From contig CANMGU010000001.1 of the NCBI GenBank assembly GCA_947497455.1, forward strand, positions 1,612,001-1,676,000: DNA of 64,000 bases, in the 5' to 3' direction. This stretch comes from an uncultured Sphingomonadaceae bacterium. GTDB lineage: Bacteria > Pseudomonadota > Alphaproteobacteria > Sphingomonadales > Sphingomonadaceae. The notes beneath the pieces are model-generated. The model had not been told where the DNA came from. It did not search any database and saw nothing but the letters and a program-made list of their open reading frames with translations. The translations under genes were made by a program, and so were the position numbers. Shown here piece by piece: positions 1 to 11,807 of the stretch. Each line of letters starts with the position of its first letter. Position 1 is the stretch's first letter.

Positions 1-2
1 CC

Positions 3-2057
3 CATGTTGGTGGGCATGGTACTGGCGTCGCCAGTTTGCTGATTGCCGATCATGATGGCTTTGGCGTCATGGGCATTGCACCCAACGCATCGGTTGCAAC
101 CTATAATCCGTTTGATGATACAGGCAGCGCTTCTTGGGGTGACATTCGCGATGGTATCGTCTCATTGAAGAGCGTTAATGCCAGCGTGATTAACATGTCT
201 CTAGGTGTGTCGGGCTGGACGTTGCATCCTGAATGGAACAATGTTTTCAATGACTTAAATGTCAAAGCGGTAGCCAAAGATACGGTGTTCGTTATCGCTG
301 CCGGAAACGACGGTATGACACAAACGCAAAACGTTGAATTTCAACGTAACTCTGACTTTGGTTTGATTGTTGTCGGAGCCGTTGATCCATTGGGTGGTAT
401 TTCCAGTTTGTCTAATAAGCCCGGTTCCGTTTGTTTAACGGATCAGGGCAAATGTGTTGGTGACAATCACCTTAGAGACATCTTCATCGTAGCACCAGGC
501 GAACTGATCCTCATGTCTGACGGCAATGGGGGGGTCACTCGCCGATCAGGGACATCTTTTGCCGCACCGTTGGTATCAGGCGCGATCACGTTGCTCCATG
601 ACCGGTGGCCTTGGCTTACCCAGCATCCAGAGGAAACCGTGCGCATTATTCTCGACTCCGCACAGGATTTGGGTGCGCCAGGTGTTGATGATGTTTATGG
701 TGTAGGACTTTTGGATGTTGAAGCATCCCAATCACCACTCAACTTTGATAACCTGAGTTTTTATGAACATCGTGGCGGCCAGAGAGTTCAGCGAAGGGCT
801 GTTGATTTACAACAAAATGGAGTCGGCGCAACATGGAATGCTGAAGGTGTTTTCCTGACAATGTTCGAGAAAATCGGTGATACTCACCGTGATTTCGTAG
901 TGCCGTTTTCCAGCCAGCTTATTGGCCAGAAATCAAACGTCACAGGTTCAAATGAATATTTCCAATCCTACATCAGCCAGCGGTTCGTCGATTGGTCCAC
1001 CAACATTGCAGCAACCAATGCAACCGGCGGATTTACAGACATCGCAAGCTATGCAAGCCCGAAACGCGAAGGTTGGAACTTTGCAGTCTCGGCTGCCAAT
1101 CCGACTGCTTACTTGCGTAATGGCCGTCAGGGCGAAGTCCCGCACAGCGCTGTAAAGTTCGGTGATGCTGCCGGTAAATTCTCGTTCAATGCGGGCTATG
1201 GCCAAGGTGCCATTGCATTGCTTGGCCAGAATTCTTTCGGGCTTACGTCCGATTATGATACGGACACGGGCGGTTTGAACCCGGTATTGGGCCTCGCTTC
1301 GGGTGGCGGGTTTATGGACGCTGAGTTTGCGGTTTCCAAAAACACAAAAATCGCCTTTGGCCTGACCAGTCGCCGACTTGATCATTCGGAAAACCTCGCA
1401 CTGACCGAGGCAGAACGTGGCCAATTGCGCGGCGCTAAAGACTATCAGGCCAGCGCATTCAACCTGCGTATGACCCACAAGCCGCTAAAAGCTGCGACTG
1501 TAAGTGTAAGCTTTGCAACGCTGAATGAAAAAGACGGCTTGCTCGGCGTACAATCTGCGCTGGACAACGATCTTCGTCATGGATCAACGAGTAGAACCAT
1601 GACCGTCGGTGCGAGTTTTGATTTGCCGCACGGTATCAATATAGCGGCCTCTGCAACCGCGGCGCTCACCAAGTCAAATGGTGGTGCCGATCAAAACCTG
1701 CGGACCAGTGGGAATGTAAGAAGCTCAGCCTATGCGTTCTCGATCGGCAAACAGGGATTGATGCGCAAAGATGACCGTTTACGCTTATCTTTCACGCAGC
1801 CTCTGCATGTCGAAAACGGCACATTGGAATATAGCGCAGTTGAGGTAATTGATCGATCGACCGGCGAAATCGGGAATGTGACCCGTGATTTCCGTATCAC
1901 GGATCAAAGCCGCCGCTTTACTGGCGAGTTCCTCTACGCCACTCCGATAAAAGGTGGCGGTGAACTCTCCTTCTTTGGACGCGCTCAATATGATGCAAAT
2001 TCTGGGACCGGTGTTAACCAAATAATAGCAGGTGGCCTGCTAAGTGTACCATTCTAA
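3..2057 (+). CDS. S8 family serine peptidase (subtilase), 5' end missing
   Basis: The reading frame is open from the window edge, so the gene is truncated on the left. The first visible residues hold the catalytic-histidine motif HGTGVAS (about nt 15-35). The oxyanion-hole Asn lies in AAGND (about nt 300-314) and the nucleophile in SGTSFAAP, with the Ser codon at 555-557. The catalytic Asp must lie upstream, outside the window. After the protease domain come about 430 residues rich in alternating polar/hydrophobic strands, ending in ...LLSVPF. A terminal Phe after beta-rich sequence resembles outer-membrane beta-barrel ends, so this may be an autotransporter-like or surface-anchored subtilase; that part is inference. 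A TTG at 36 is not a credible start because it would remove the catalytic His. The next gene, a c-di-GMP protein, follows on the same strand after about 70 nt. Confidence 0.85.
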   Translation, partial: HVGGHGTGVASLLIADHDGFGVMGIAPNASVATYNPFDDTGSASWGDIRDGIVSLKSVNASVINMSLGVSGWTLHPEWNNVFNDLNVKAVAKDTVFVIAAGNDGMTQTQNVEFQRNSDFGLIVVGAVDPLGGISSLSNKPGSVCLTDQGKCVGDNHLRDIFIVAPGELILMSDGNGGVTRRSGTSFAAPLVSGAITLLHDRWPWLTQHPEETVRIILDSAQDLGAPGVDDVYGVGLLDVEASQSPLNFDNLSFYEHRGGQRVQRRAVDLQQNGVGATWNAEGVFLTMFEKIGDTHRDFVVPFSSQLIGQKSNVTGSNEYFQSYISQRFVDWSTNIAATNATGGFTDIASYASPKREGWNFAVSAANPTAYLRNGRQGEVPHSAVKFGDAAGKFSFNAGYGQGAIALLGQNSFGLTSDYDTDTGGLNPVLGLASGGGFMDAEFAVSKNTKIAFGLTSRRLDHSENLALTEAERGQLRGAKDYQASAFNLRMTHKPLKAATVSVSFATLNEKDGLLGVQSALDNDLRHGSTSRTMTVGASFDLPHGINIAASATAALTKSNGGADQNLRTSGNVRSSAYAFSIGKQGLMRKDDRLRLSFTQPLHVENGTLEYSAVEVIDRSTGEIGNVTRDFRITDQSRRFTGEFLYATPIKGGGELSFFGRAQYDANSGTGVNQIIAGGLLSVPF

Positions 2058-2065
2058 AGACTTAT

Positions 2066-2126
2066 TTGGGGGTTAATTGTGTAACCATATCTACCCCCAA
2101 TAGTGTGTTTGAGTAATTGGGGTGGA
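2066..2126 (+). promoter_or_regulatory. Intercistronic leader with two mutually exclusive hairpins over the ribosome binding site
   Basis: Three short segments are visible: A, TTGGGGGT at 2066-2073; B, ACCCCCAAT at 2093-2101; C, ATTGGGG at 2116-2122. A pairs perfectly with B over 8 bp. B can instead pair with C over 7 bp (CCCCAAT with ATTGGGG). Segment C runs into the GGGGTGGA Shine-Dalgarno region of the following GGDEF-EAL gene (ATG at 2131). The B-C fold would therefore mask the ribosome binding site and the A-B fold would free it. No uridine tract follows, so a simple terminator is less likely. The switch behaviour is inferred from base pairing only. Confidence 0.4.
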
Positions 2127-2130
2127 ACAT

Positions 2131-4749
2131 ATGCTGGGACGAAAAATAGTTGCCGCGCTTTTGTTAAGCGCCGCCTGGCATGTTCCTGCAGCTAATGCCC
2201 AAGCAGAAACAGCGTCTTCCGCCTTTGAGGCCCAGATTGCTGACACAAAATCGTCCATGATGTCGGATCCGAGCCAGGCCTTGAAGTCAGCTCGCAAGGC
2301 CGCACTAATCGCCGATACGATGTCTAAACCTGATACCGCGCTTGCCATCGCAACCAGCCAATGGTTGGAGGGCGAAGCGCTAACCCGCCTAAACAAGCCC
2401 AAACAGGCTAAACCGGTAATTGCGAGCGCCCTCAAAACTGTGAAGCAGGTTGCTCCAAACACAAAATTGCATGCCGACCTTCTCAAATCCAGTGCCGCTA
2501 TCGCTATTCAGACTGGTGGAGTCGAACAGGCCCTGTCGACGCTCTATTCGGCCTATCGCATATATGAAAAACTGGATCAGAAGCGCAGCCAGGCTATCAT
2601 CTTGCACAATATTGGCTCTATCTACTATGAAGCCCGCGATTATCCGCGTGTTCTGGACTATTACGATCAAGCCAAATCAGTCTATGCAGATGATCCTGCG
2701 CTCAATCTTTCCTCCCATAATAATCGCGGCAATGCGCTGCGTGATATGGGCAAGTTTTCTGAAGCCGAGCAAGAATATGCGCAGGCGCTAACCGTTGCAA
2801 AAGAGATGGATAGCCCGCTTTTGCAGACTCGAATTTTGACCAACCTGGCCTTTGCTCAATATGCGCAAGGGGAATTGGAAAAAGCTGAAAAAACTGCGGT
2901 CTCAGGCTTGACCATCTCTCAAGCCGGGGCAACTGACTGGGAACCGTTTCTATGGGGCACCAGAGCACAAATCGCCTTGGCTGAGAATAGACTACAACAA
3001 GCTGAAAATTTCGTCCGCAAGGCATTTAAGGGTGTCGATCCGGAAAGTTCGACCATGGCCTATCGCGATTACCATGAAACTGCATATATGGTTTTCAACG
3101 CAATTGGTCGGCATAAAGAAGCGCTGCAACATCTGGGTGCCTTTAAACGTCTGGACGATAACGGGCGCGAATTGGCGGCATCGACCAATTCTGCTTTGCT
3201 TGCGGCGCAATTTGATGATGCCAATCGTGAACTGCAGATATCCAAACTGGAGGCGAAACAGGCACAACGTGATCTGATGTTGACCAAGTCACAAACCATA
3301 TTGCGCTATACCAGCTTACTGCTCGTCGTTGCCTTTGCGGTTATTGGCGCGCTCTTTTTTGCGGTCGTCTCAGTCCGGCGTAGACGAAAAGCTGTCAGCG
3401 CAGCCAACGCGCAACTTTCCCATGCCGCCAAGCATGACCTTTTGACCGGCCTCGCCAATCGCGGTTATTTTAGAACCCTTCTGGCTGATGCATTGGTGGA
3501 AAATCAAGCTAACGGAACGCGCAGTGCGGTGATGCTAATCGATCTGGATCGCTTCAAGGCTGTAAATGATACACTTGGCCACAATATCGGCGATCAATTG
3601 CTGTGCCATGTCGCCACCAATTTAGAGGAGGCCGCGGGCAACAAAGCCAGTGCGGTACGTTTGGGCGGGGACGAATTTGCCTTAGTTATCCCCGATATTG
3701 AGAGTGATATCGAGCTTGAGAAACTCGGTGAAGAAGTGATCGGAAGACTCAGCGGCGTTCACTCGATTGACGGAACCTCCGTAAATATCGGTGCGACGAT
3801 CGGCATAGCGGTTGGACCCAGCGACAGTAACAATGTTCAGACATTGACACGATGCGCTGATTTGGCCCTCTATCACGGTAAAGAGTCCGGTCGCGGTCAG
3901 TGCGTTCGTTACAAACAGTTTATGCAAATCGAAGCCGATGAAAGGCACATTCTCGAAAATGATTTGCGTGATGCGCTGGAACAAGGCGACTTATCGATTG
4001 CCTATCAATCAATTGTGGACGCCAGCAGTGAAGAAATCATCGGATATGAATCTTTGCTGCGTTGGGATCATCCCACGCGTGGACAGATTTCTCCTGCCAT
4101 TTTCATACCAATTGCTGAAGAAGCCCGTCTAATTGGAACTATTGGTTCATGGGTGTTGCGCACCGCATGCGCACAAGCGAAGAAATGGCCCGAGCACGTA
4201 AGATTATCAGTTAATGTATCAGCATTGCAGGTCGAAGGCGGCGGTCTGGCAAACAATATTGTCGGCGCCCTTGCGGCCAGCGGCCTTAGTCCGGAAAGGC
4301 TTGAGCTGGAAGTCACAGAGAGTGTCTTTCTGGACAATCATGAGAAAACTGACGCCACGCTAGAAAGCTTGCGTTCGCTTGGAATAAATCTTGTTCTGGA
4401 CGATTTTGGCACCGGCTATTCTTCGCTCGGCTATCTTCGCCGCGCCAGCTTCTCGACGATCAAGATTGATCGCAGCTTTGTAAAATCCGCCACACGCGGT
4501 TCGAGCGAAAGCATGGCCATTATCCGTGCGATTGTATCGATGGCTGAAGAACTGGGCATGCAAACAACCGCAGAAGGCATTGAGACAGAAAAAGAAATGG
4601 CAGTCATGCGCGACCTTGGTTGCACGCAGTTGCAAGGCTATCTGTTTTCCAGACCAACCAAATCAATCTTGGAAAAACCTGATATCGATGCGCAAAAGCC
4701 CCAAATAGTTGAGGTTTCACCAACCGAGTTGCAGCGCAAAGCAGGCTGA
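2131..4749 (+). CDS. TPR - transmembrane - GGDEF - EAL cyclic-di-GMP turnover protein
   Basis: About 872 residues. An N-terminal signal peptide ends near ANAQA. A TPR-like helical repeat region of about 350 residues follows, predicted periplasmic, then one membrane span near residues 392-415 followed by RRRRK, placing the rest in the cytoplasm. The diguanylate cyclase motif GGDEF is intact (about residues 512-516). The inhibitory RxxD I-site expected nine residues upstream is absent. The phosphodiesterase domain reads ESL instead of EAL but keeps the metal Glu. Its other signature segments are present: VNVS, ELEVTES, DDFGTGYSS, IKIDRSF, AEGIE and QLQGYLFS. Both activities may therefore be functional. 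I prefer ATG 2131 over the in-frame GTG at 2122 because GGGGTGGA sits at the right distance from it. The gene follows a secreted subtilase, so the TPR domain may sense an envelope signal. Confidence 0.9.
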   Translation: MLGRKIVAALLLSAAWHVPAANAQAETASSAFEAQIADTKSSMMSDPSQALKSARKAALIADTMSKPDTALAIATSQWLEGEALTRLNKPKQAKPVIASALKTVKQVAPNTKLHADLLKSSAAIAIQTGGVEQALSTLYSAYRIYEKLDQKRSQAIILHNIGSIYYEARDYPRVLDYYDQAKSVYADDPALNLSSHNNRGNALRDMGKFSEAEQEYAQALTVAKEMDSPLLQTRILTNLAFAQYAQGELEKAEKTAVSGLTISQAGATDWEPFLWGTRAQIALAENRLQQAENFVRKAFKGVDPESSTMAYRDYHETAYMVFNAIGRHKEALQHLGAFKRLDDNGRELAASTNSALLAAQFDDANRELQISKLEAKQAQRDLMLTKSQTILRYTSLLLVVAFAVIGALFFAVVSVRRRRKAVSAANAQLSHAAKHDLLTGLANRGYFRTLLADALVENQANGTRSAVMLIDLDRFKAVNDTLGHNIGDQLLCHVATNLEEAAGNKASAVRLGGDEFALVIPDIESDIELEKLGEEVIGRLSGVHSIDGTSVNIGATIGIAVGPSDSNNVQTLTRCADLALYHGKESGRGQCVRYKQFMQIEADERHILENDLRDALEQGDLSIAYQSIVDASSEEIIGYESLLRWDHPTRGQISPAIFIPIAEEARLIGTIGSWVLRTACAQAKKWPEHVRLSVNVSALQVEGGGLANNIVGALAASGLSPERLELEVTESVFLDNHEKTDATLESLRSLGINLVLDDFGTGYSSLGYLRRASFSTIKIDRSFVKSATRGSSESMAIIRAIVSMAEELGMQTTAEGIETEKEMAVMRDLGCTQLQGYLFSRPTKSILEKPDIDAQKPQIVEVSPTELQRKAG

Positions 4750-4772
4750 GGTTTACAATAGAACAGGGTTGC

Positions 4773-4862
4773 TGGCGGAGAGACAGGGATTCGAACCCTG
4801 GGTACGATCGCTCGCACAACGGTTTTCGAGACCGCCCCATTCGACCACTCTGGCACCTCTCC
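4773..4862 (-). tRNA. tRNA-Ser (anticodon CGA)
   Basis: The minus strand folds as a class II tRNA of 90 nt. The acceptor stem GGAGAGG pairs with the 3' side ending before an encoded CCA (complement of 4773-4775). The anticodon loop reads CTCGAAA, giving CGA for the serine codon UCG. A long variable arm follows, typical of serine tRNAs, and the T-arm shows GGTTCGAATCC. The gene stands alone between the GGDEF-EAL gene and hspQ, with an upstream spacer on its own side. Confidence 0.95.
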
Positions 4863-4925
4863 GCACATCGGCAAATAGCCTCGGAAACCATGGTCATTAA
4901 GACCATAAGCGTCGGACGTGCGGCG

Positions 4926-4954
4926 CGCTTAGACTATGATGATTAGTTTGCCAA
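4926..4954 (-). promoter_or_regulatory. Possible promoter of tRNA-Ser
   Basis: Read on the minus strand, TTGGCA (4954-4949) and TAAGCG (4931-4926) are separated by 17 nt, about 60 nt before the mature tRNA end. The -35 is good and the -10 poor; sphingomonad -10 boxes are often weak. A small inverted repeat (ATGGTC/GACCAT, 4890-4906) lies in the presumed precursor leader. Confidence 0.3.
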
Positions 4955-5026
4955 GCGGGAAACAACCCTGAACCGGGTAAAACAGCGCGCGCTTGCATCT
5001 TCCGGCCAACTAACTAGATTGTAGCC

Positions 5027-5407
5027 ATGGCACAAACCAAACATCTTGCTTCTACCAATCCCCTTCCAAAGGGCACACCGCCCGTCCTGAATGCCAATTT
5101 CACAATCGGTGATGTGGTAAGGCATAGGCTATTCGATTTTCGTGGGGTCATCTATGATATTGATCCGGTTTTTGCGAATAGCGAGGAATGGTACGATGCA
5201 ATCCCAAAGGATCTGCAACCGGCCAAAGACCAACCTTTCTACCATCTTCTCGCTGAAAATGCCGATAGCAGCTACGTCGCATATGTCAGTCAGCAAAACT
5301 TACTCGAGGATGACAGTGGCGAGCCCGTTATGCACCCGGAAGTGGGGCGGATGTTCAAAACCGTTGACGGCGGTAAATATAAACTACACCGCATTCACCG
5401 GCACTAG
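5027..5407 (+). CDS. hspQ: Heat shock protein HspQ (YccV family)
   Basis: 126 residues, the usual size for the family. The diagnostic segments are FTIGDVVRHRLFDFRGVIYDIDP near residue 25 (written here as a location, the key residues being GDVVRH and RGV-DIDP), the EEWYDAIP segment, and QPFYHLLAE followed by YVAYVSQQNL. HspQ was described as a hemimethylated-DNA-binding protein and as a specificity factor for Lon in enterobacteria. Here it lies alone between tRNA-Ser and a convergent ABC permease gene. Its role in this organism is inferred from the family. The start ATG has no strong Shine-Dalgarno, but the N-terminus matches family length. Confidence 0.9.
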   Translation: MAQTKHLASTNPLPKGTPPVLNANFTIGDVVRHRLFDFRGVIYDIDPVFANSEEWYDAIPKDLQPAKDQPFYHLLAENADSSYVAYVSQQNLLEDDSGEPVMHPEVGRMFKTVDGGKYKLHRIHRH

Positions 5408-5421
5408 ACCGGTTCATCAGA

Positions 5422-6279
5422 CTAGGATTTAACCTTCCAGCCTTTTTTGAGCAAAATGTAGCAAATGGCGGTCAACGCTATATTGATGCACAGCAGAATG
5501 ATCGAACCCAACATAACCGGTGAATCCGACTCTCCTAAAAATCCGTATCGAAAACCCGAAATCGCGTAGAAAAACGGATTGAAATGGCTCACAGCCTGGA
5601 ATGTTGGCGCCAGGCGATCAATCGAATAGAAAGTCCCCGACAATAAGGCTGCAGGCGCGACAACAAAATTGGTAACCGCTGCTGCATGATCAAATTTCTC
5701 TGCCCAGATTGAGGTCATGACACCCAGAAGTGCCAACATCGCGGACCCCATGAATCCAAACCACAGAACGGCCCACCAATGTTCTACGCTCACATTTACC
5801 CCGGGCCATAAGGCCATCGCGAGCCAGACTGCAAAACCGACCAGAGCGGCACGGGTTATCGCCGCTCCAACCAAACCGGCCAGCAATTCGCCGACAGACA
5901 ATGGTGGCATGAGATAGTCTACGATTGTTCCCTGAATTTTGCCAACCAGAAGCGAGAAACTGCTATTTGCAAACGCATTCTGGATCATCCCCATGCAGAT
6001 TAGTCCAGGGGCGATGAAATCAGCAAATGGGACACTTAAAACAGTGCGATCTCCTCTGCCCAACGCGACCGTAAAAATGATCAGGAATAACAAGGTGGTA
6101 ATCGAAGGTGCCCAAACCGTTTGAAGCTGAACTTTGAAAAAACGACGCACTTCTTTCCAGTAGAGCGCCAGAAAGCCGCCCCAATTCACACCGCGAATAA
6201 CCGCTACTCCTGGTTCCGCGTAGGTCTGTGCAATGAACTCAGGTTGATCAGATTCGTTATTTTTGGGCTGGTCTAACAT
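5422..6279 (-). CDS. ABC-2 type transporter permease
   Basis: About 285 residues from ATG 6279; a longer in-frame opening to 6366 looks non-coding (Cys/Trp-rich, no membrane signal). Six hydrophobic spans are visible, the first near ITTLLFLIIFTVALG. The ABC-2 signature region includes FADFIAPGLICMGMIQNAF, followed by LVGKIQGTIVDYLM and, late in the protein, HFNPFFYAISGFRYGF. This is the class of permeases that exports drugs, polysaccharides or other amphiphiles with a separate ATPase. No ATP-binding partner gene is adjacent in the window, so the substrate is unknown. It is transcribed divergently from gcrA and convergently with hspQ. Confidence 0.88.
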   Translation of the reverse strand: MLDQPKNNESDQPEFIAQTYAEPGVAVIRGVNWGGFLALYWKEVRRFFKVQLQTVWAPSITTLLFLIIFTVALGRGDRTVLSVPFADFIAPGLICMGMIQNAFANSSFSLLVGKIQGTIVDYLMPPLSVGELLAGLVGAAITRAALVGFAVWLAMALWPGVNVSVEHWWAVLWFGFMGSAMLALLGVMTSIWAEKFDHAAAVTNFVVAPAALLSGTFYSIDRLAPTFQAVSHFNPFFYAISGFRYGFLGESDSPVMLGSIILLCINIALTAICYILLKKGWKVKS

Positions 6280-6348
6280 AGGCTTTTCGCCTATCGGCTC
6301 CAGACAGCAATCACAACCCCATATTATTTCGGCCTTCATTCCGTATGA

Positions 6349-6376
6349 TTGAAAATACGGCCACACGGCTTATATT
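6349..6376 (+). promoter_or_regulatory. Candidate sigma70 promoter of gcrA
   Basis: TTGAAA (6349-6354) and TATATT (6371-6376) are 16 nt apart, about 30 nt before the gcrA start. An AGGA ribosome binding site lies at 6398-6401. The element sits in the divergent gap with the ABC permease gene. Confidence 0.45.
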
Positions 6377-6407
6377 GATATGGAATTGAGAATGAACAGG
6401 ATTTTGC

Positions 6408-7082
6408 ATGGCTTGGACCGACGAACGTATCGATCATCTGAAACAGATGTGGGAAAAAGGCCTGACGGCTAGTCAAATCGCAGAAGAGCTTGGCGGCGTT
6501 AGCCGAAATGCAGTTATCGGCAAGGCACATCGTCTTGGTCTGAAATCGCGCCCGTCTCCGGTAAAGGCAAAGGCCAAGACTGCGAAAGGCGATAAACCGG
6601 CTGCCAAGCCCAAAAAGGCAACAGCCAAAGCTACAAAGAAACCGAAACAAAAAGAGGAACATGTCGCGCGCCGCGCGATGCCCCCACCGACACCAGCTGC
6701 GCGTACCCATGCTGCACAGCAGTCTAAAATGCCTAAGCCCGATGGACCGAAAATTGTTTCTGTCGGACCAGGTGGCTTTTTGCGTCAGGGCCCCGGTGAT
6801 CAGCAAGCTCCGATTCCACCAGCACCGCCACGGCGACTGGTGCCTGCCAAACCCAGCGAAGAGATGGCAGACAAGACCAGCCTGCTGGATTTGAACGACA
6901 AGATTTGCCGCTGGCCGATGAATCATCCCGGTGAACCAGACTTTCATTTCTGCGGCGAAGAGGTCAACCCGGGCTTTCCATATTGTGTAGAACATTGTGG
7001 GCGGGCATTTCAGGCACAATTGCCACGCGGTGCGCGGCGTGCGCCGCCGCCCCTGCCCTTTGGCGGCCCGAGAGTTCGCTAA
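6408..7082 (+). CDS. gcrA: GcrA cell cycle regulator
   Basis: 224 residues. The N-terminal DNA-binding domain begins MAWTDERIDHLKQMWEKG and includes a helix-turn-helix with GVSRNAVIGKAHRLGL. A long basic Lys/Ala/Pro-rich linker follows (about residues 45-150). The C-terminal conserved patch contains CRWPMNHPG, FHFCGE and PYCVEHCGRAF, the region that in Caulobacter contacts sigma70 domain 2. GcrA is a transcription co-activator working with housekeeping RNA polymerase at sites methylated by CcrM (GANTC) and is essentially confined to Alphaproteobacteria. At 224 residues the protein is longer than the Caulobacter one, the excess being in the linker. It is followed by parE, a chromosome-segregation gene. 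Confidence 0.95.
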   Translation: MAWTDERIDHLKQMWEKGLTASQIAEELGGVSRNAVIGKAHRLGLKSRPSPVKAKAKTAKGDKPAAKPKKATAKATKKPKQKEEHVARRAMPPPTPAARTHAAQQSKMPKPDGPKIVSVGPGGFLRQGPGDQQAPIPPAPPRRLVPAKPSEEMADKTSLLDLNDKICRWPMNHPGEPDFHFCGEEVNPGFPYCVEHCGRAFQAQLPRGARRAPPPLPFGGPRVR

Positions 7083-7115
7083 ATCAGGCAATAAAACAAT
7101 ATTTTACAGACCATT

Positions 7116-7144
7116 TGGCAGGAGGCCCAATAAGCCTCTTGCCA
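7116..7144 (+). other. Strong hairpin between gcrA and parE
   Basis: TGGCAGGAGGC (7116-7126) pairs with GCCTCTTGCCA (7134-7144), 11 bp with a single G-U wobble and a 7-nt loop. No uridine tract follows on either strand. It may mark the gcrA transcript end, protect an RNA end, or shape the parE leader; sequence alone does not decide. Confidence 0.5.
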
Positions 7145-7156
7145 GTCTGACTTTGA

Positions 7157-10464
<3,308 letters not shown>

Positions 10465-10472
<8 letters not shown>

Positions 10473-11016
10473 ATTGAAGACTAAGGCCTTTCCAATCATC
10501 GCGTAACAGGCCGAAAATTAAACTGTCTCGAATTCCAATATGCGTCTCGCATTCCTGCCGCAAATGCGCCTCCTGTTGAAAGCCCAGAAGTTTTAGCAGC
10601 TTGATCGAAGCCAGATTGTCCGGATCAACATCCGCGTAGATACGGCGGAGACCAAGTTCTTCAAAGCCGTAATGGATCACCCGGCTCACTGCTTCCCGCG
10701 CTATTCCTTTTCCCCAAGCCGCTCGGTTGAGGATGTAACCAATCTCTCTAATATTCGGCCGATCTTCTGCACGTATAAGGACAACCCAACCCAGGGCTGC
10801 ATCCTCACGAACTGTCGTTATAGCCCAAGTTTGCCAGCGTGTGCCTTCACAGTTTTGCGCCACATAATCCCGCGTTTCTGCGACAGATTTATGCGGTCCG
10901 CTGGACCACCAACGCAACAGATCTTCGTCTGCAAAGGTAGGATGAAGCGCGTCCGCATCATCGACCCGTAACGGGCGCAATCGCAGCCGTTCTGTCGACA
11001 ATATGGGGAAGGTCAT
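10465..11016 (-). CDS. GNAT family N-acetyltransferase (RimJ/RimL-like)
   Basis: About 183 residues from ATG 11016, which overlaps the stop of the upstream LysR gene as ATGA; the longer frame to 11061 lies inside that gene. Motifs are the N-terminal LSTERLRLRPL, the acetyl-CoA binding core IGYILNRAAWGKGIAREA, and the late segment DPDNLASIKLLKLLGF, all typical of the RimJ/RimL branch that acetylates protein N-termini or small molecules. The target is unknown. It is the last gene of the apaG-lysR-gnat run. Its 3' end overlaps the end of the convergent serine hydrolase gene by 8 nt. Confidence 0.88.
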
Positions 11017-11807
11017 GCTGTTAGTGCGGCGACCAGCGCCTTGACCTTTTTTTGGCGCCACTGGGGCAGCGGCGCAACCAGCCAGTAACCACGGGAGGAT
11101 TTGCTATCCTCGCCGATCACTTCAACACGGCCGGCGGCAAGATCCTGTTGAACCAACATTTTCGGTACCCAGGCATGACCGAATCCATTGGCAGCAGCTT
11201 CAATCGCCAAGCCGCCATCAGCAACCCGCATGAGCGTCTCTTCGCCTTCTGATATGGGGCAGCCCGGCCAGTCAATTTTTTGACCAGCCTGTCCGCCCGG
11301 GGCCGCCACTTTAACAAACGATGTATCACCAATGATCAAACCTTCATTCTCACCCGGGCCATCCGTCAGGCCAATAGCTACATCGAGATTCGCTTCAGTA
11401 AAATCAGCACCGCCTTCCGACGCCACCAGTGCAAAACTGACGTCCGGATTGTCCTGTGAAAATTTCGCCAACTGTTCGTTTAACCATTTGGCCGTCAAAT
11501 CGCGCGGTGCTGCAATCGTCAATTTATGAGAGGATTGGCCCGCCTGCATAGCACGCACAGAATCTTCGAATTCCAGAAATCCAGAACGCAATGCATCGAG
11601 ACCAGCAGCGGCTTCATCTGTCAGTTCTAATCCTTTTGGTGTGCGCCGAAACATCACCACGCCCAACATGTCTTCCAATGCCCTGATCTGTTGTCCTACA
11701 GCCGCAGGTGTTACGGCCAGTTCATCGGCTGCTCGCGTAAAGCTGAGATGCCGTGCTGCGGCATCGAGCACACGAAGCCCGTTAAGCGGCAAATGGGTAC
11801 GCTTCAT
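11013..11807 (-). CDS. LysR family transcriptional regulator (GcvA-like)
   Basis: 264 residues, shorter than the usual 290-310. The N-terminal winged helix-turn-helix (about residues 6-65) reads LPLNGLRVLDAAARHLSFT then AADELAVTPAAVGQQIRALE, close to the GcvA/AmpR branch. The C-terminal effector domain is compact, with a shortened second subdomain ending in WLVAPLPQWRQKK. The gene is coupled by ATGA overlaps both to apaG upstream and to the GNAT gene downstream, so it is unlikely to be regulated independently. Target genes are unknown; the adjacent metZ/leuB genes are possible but not shown. Confidence 0.88.
   Translation of the reverse strand: MKRTHLPLNGLRVLDAAARHLSFTRAADELAVTPAAVGQQIRALEDMLGVVMFRRTPKGLELTDEAAAGLDALRSGFLEFEDSVRAMQAGQSSHKLTIAAPRDLTAKWLNEQLAKFSQDNPDVSFALVASEGGADFTEANLDVAIGLTDGPGENEGLIIGDTSFVKVAAPGGQAGQKIDWPGCPISEGEETLMRVADGGLAIEAAANGFGHAWVPKMLVQQDLAAGRVEVIGEDSKSSRGYWLVAPLPQWRQKKVKALVAALTA

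Noticed and set aside
36..2057. TTG at 36 as the start of the subtilase
   Set aside because: The frame stays open to the window edge and codes the catalytic His motif before this TTG, so the gene is simply cut by the window.
4604..4906. Minus-strand frames over the tRNA-Ser gene
   Set aside because: They read through a well-formed tRNA and end in the GGDEF-EAL gene; typical shadow frames.
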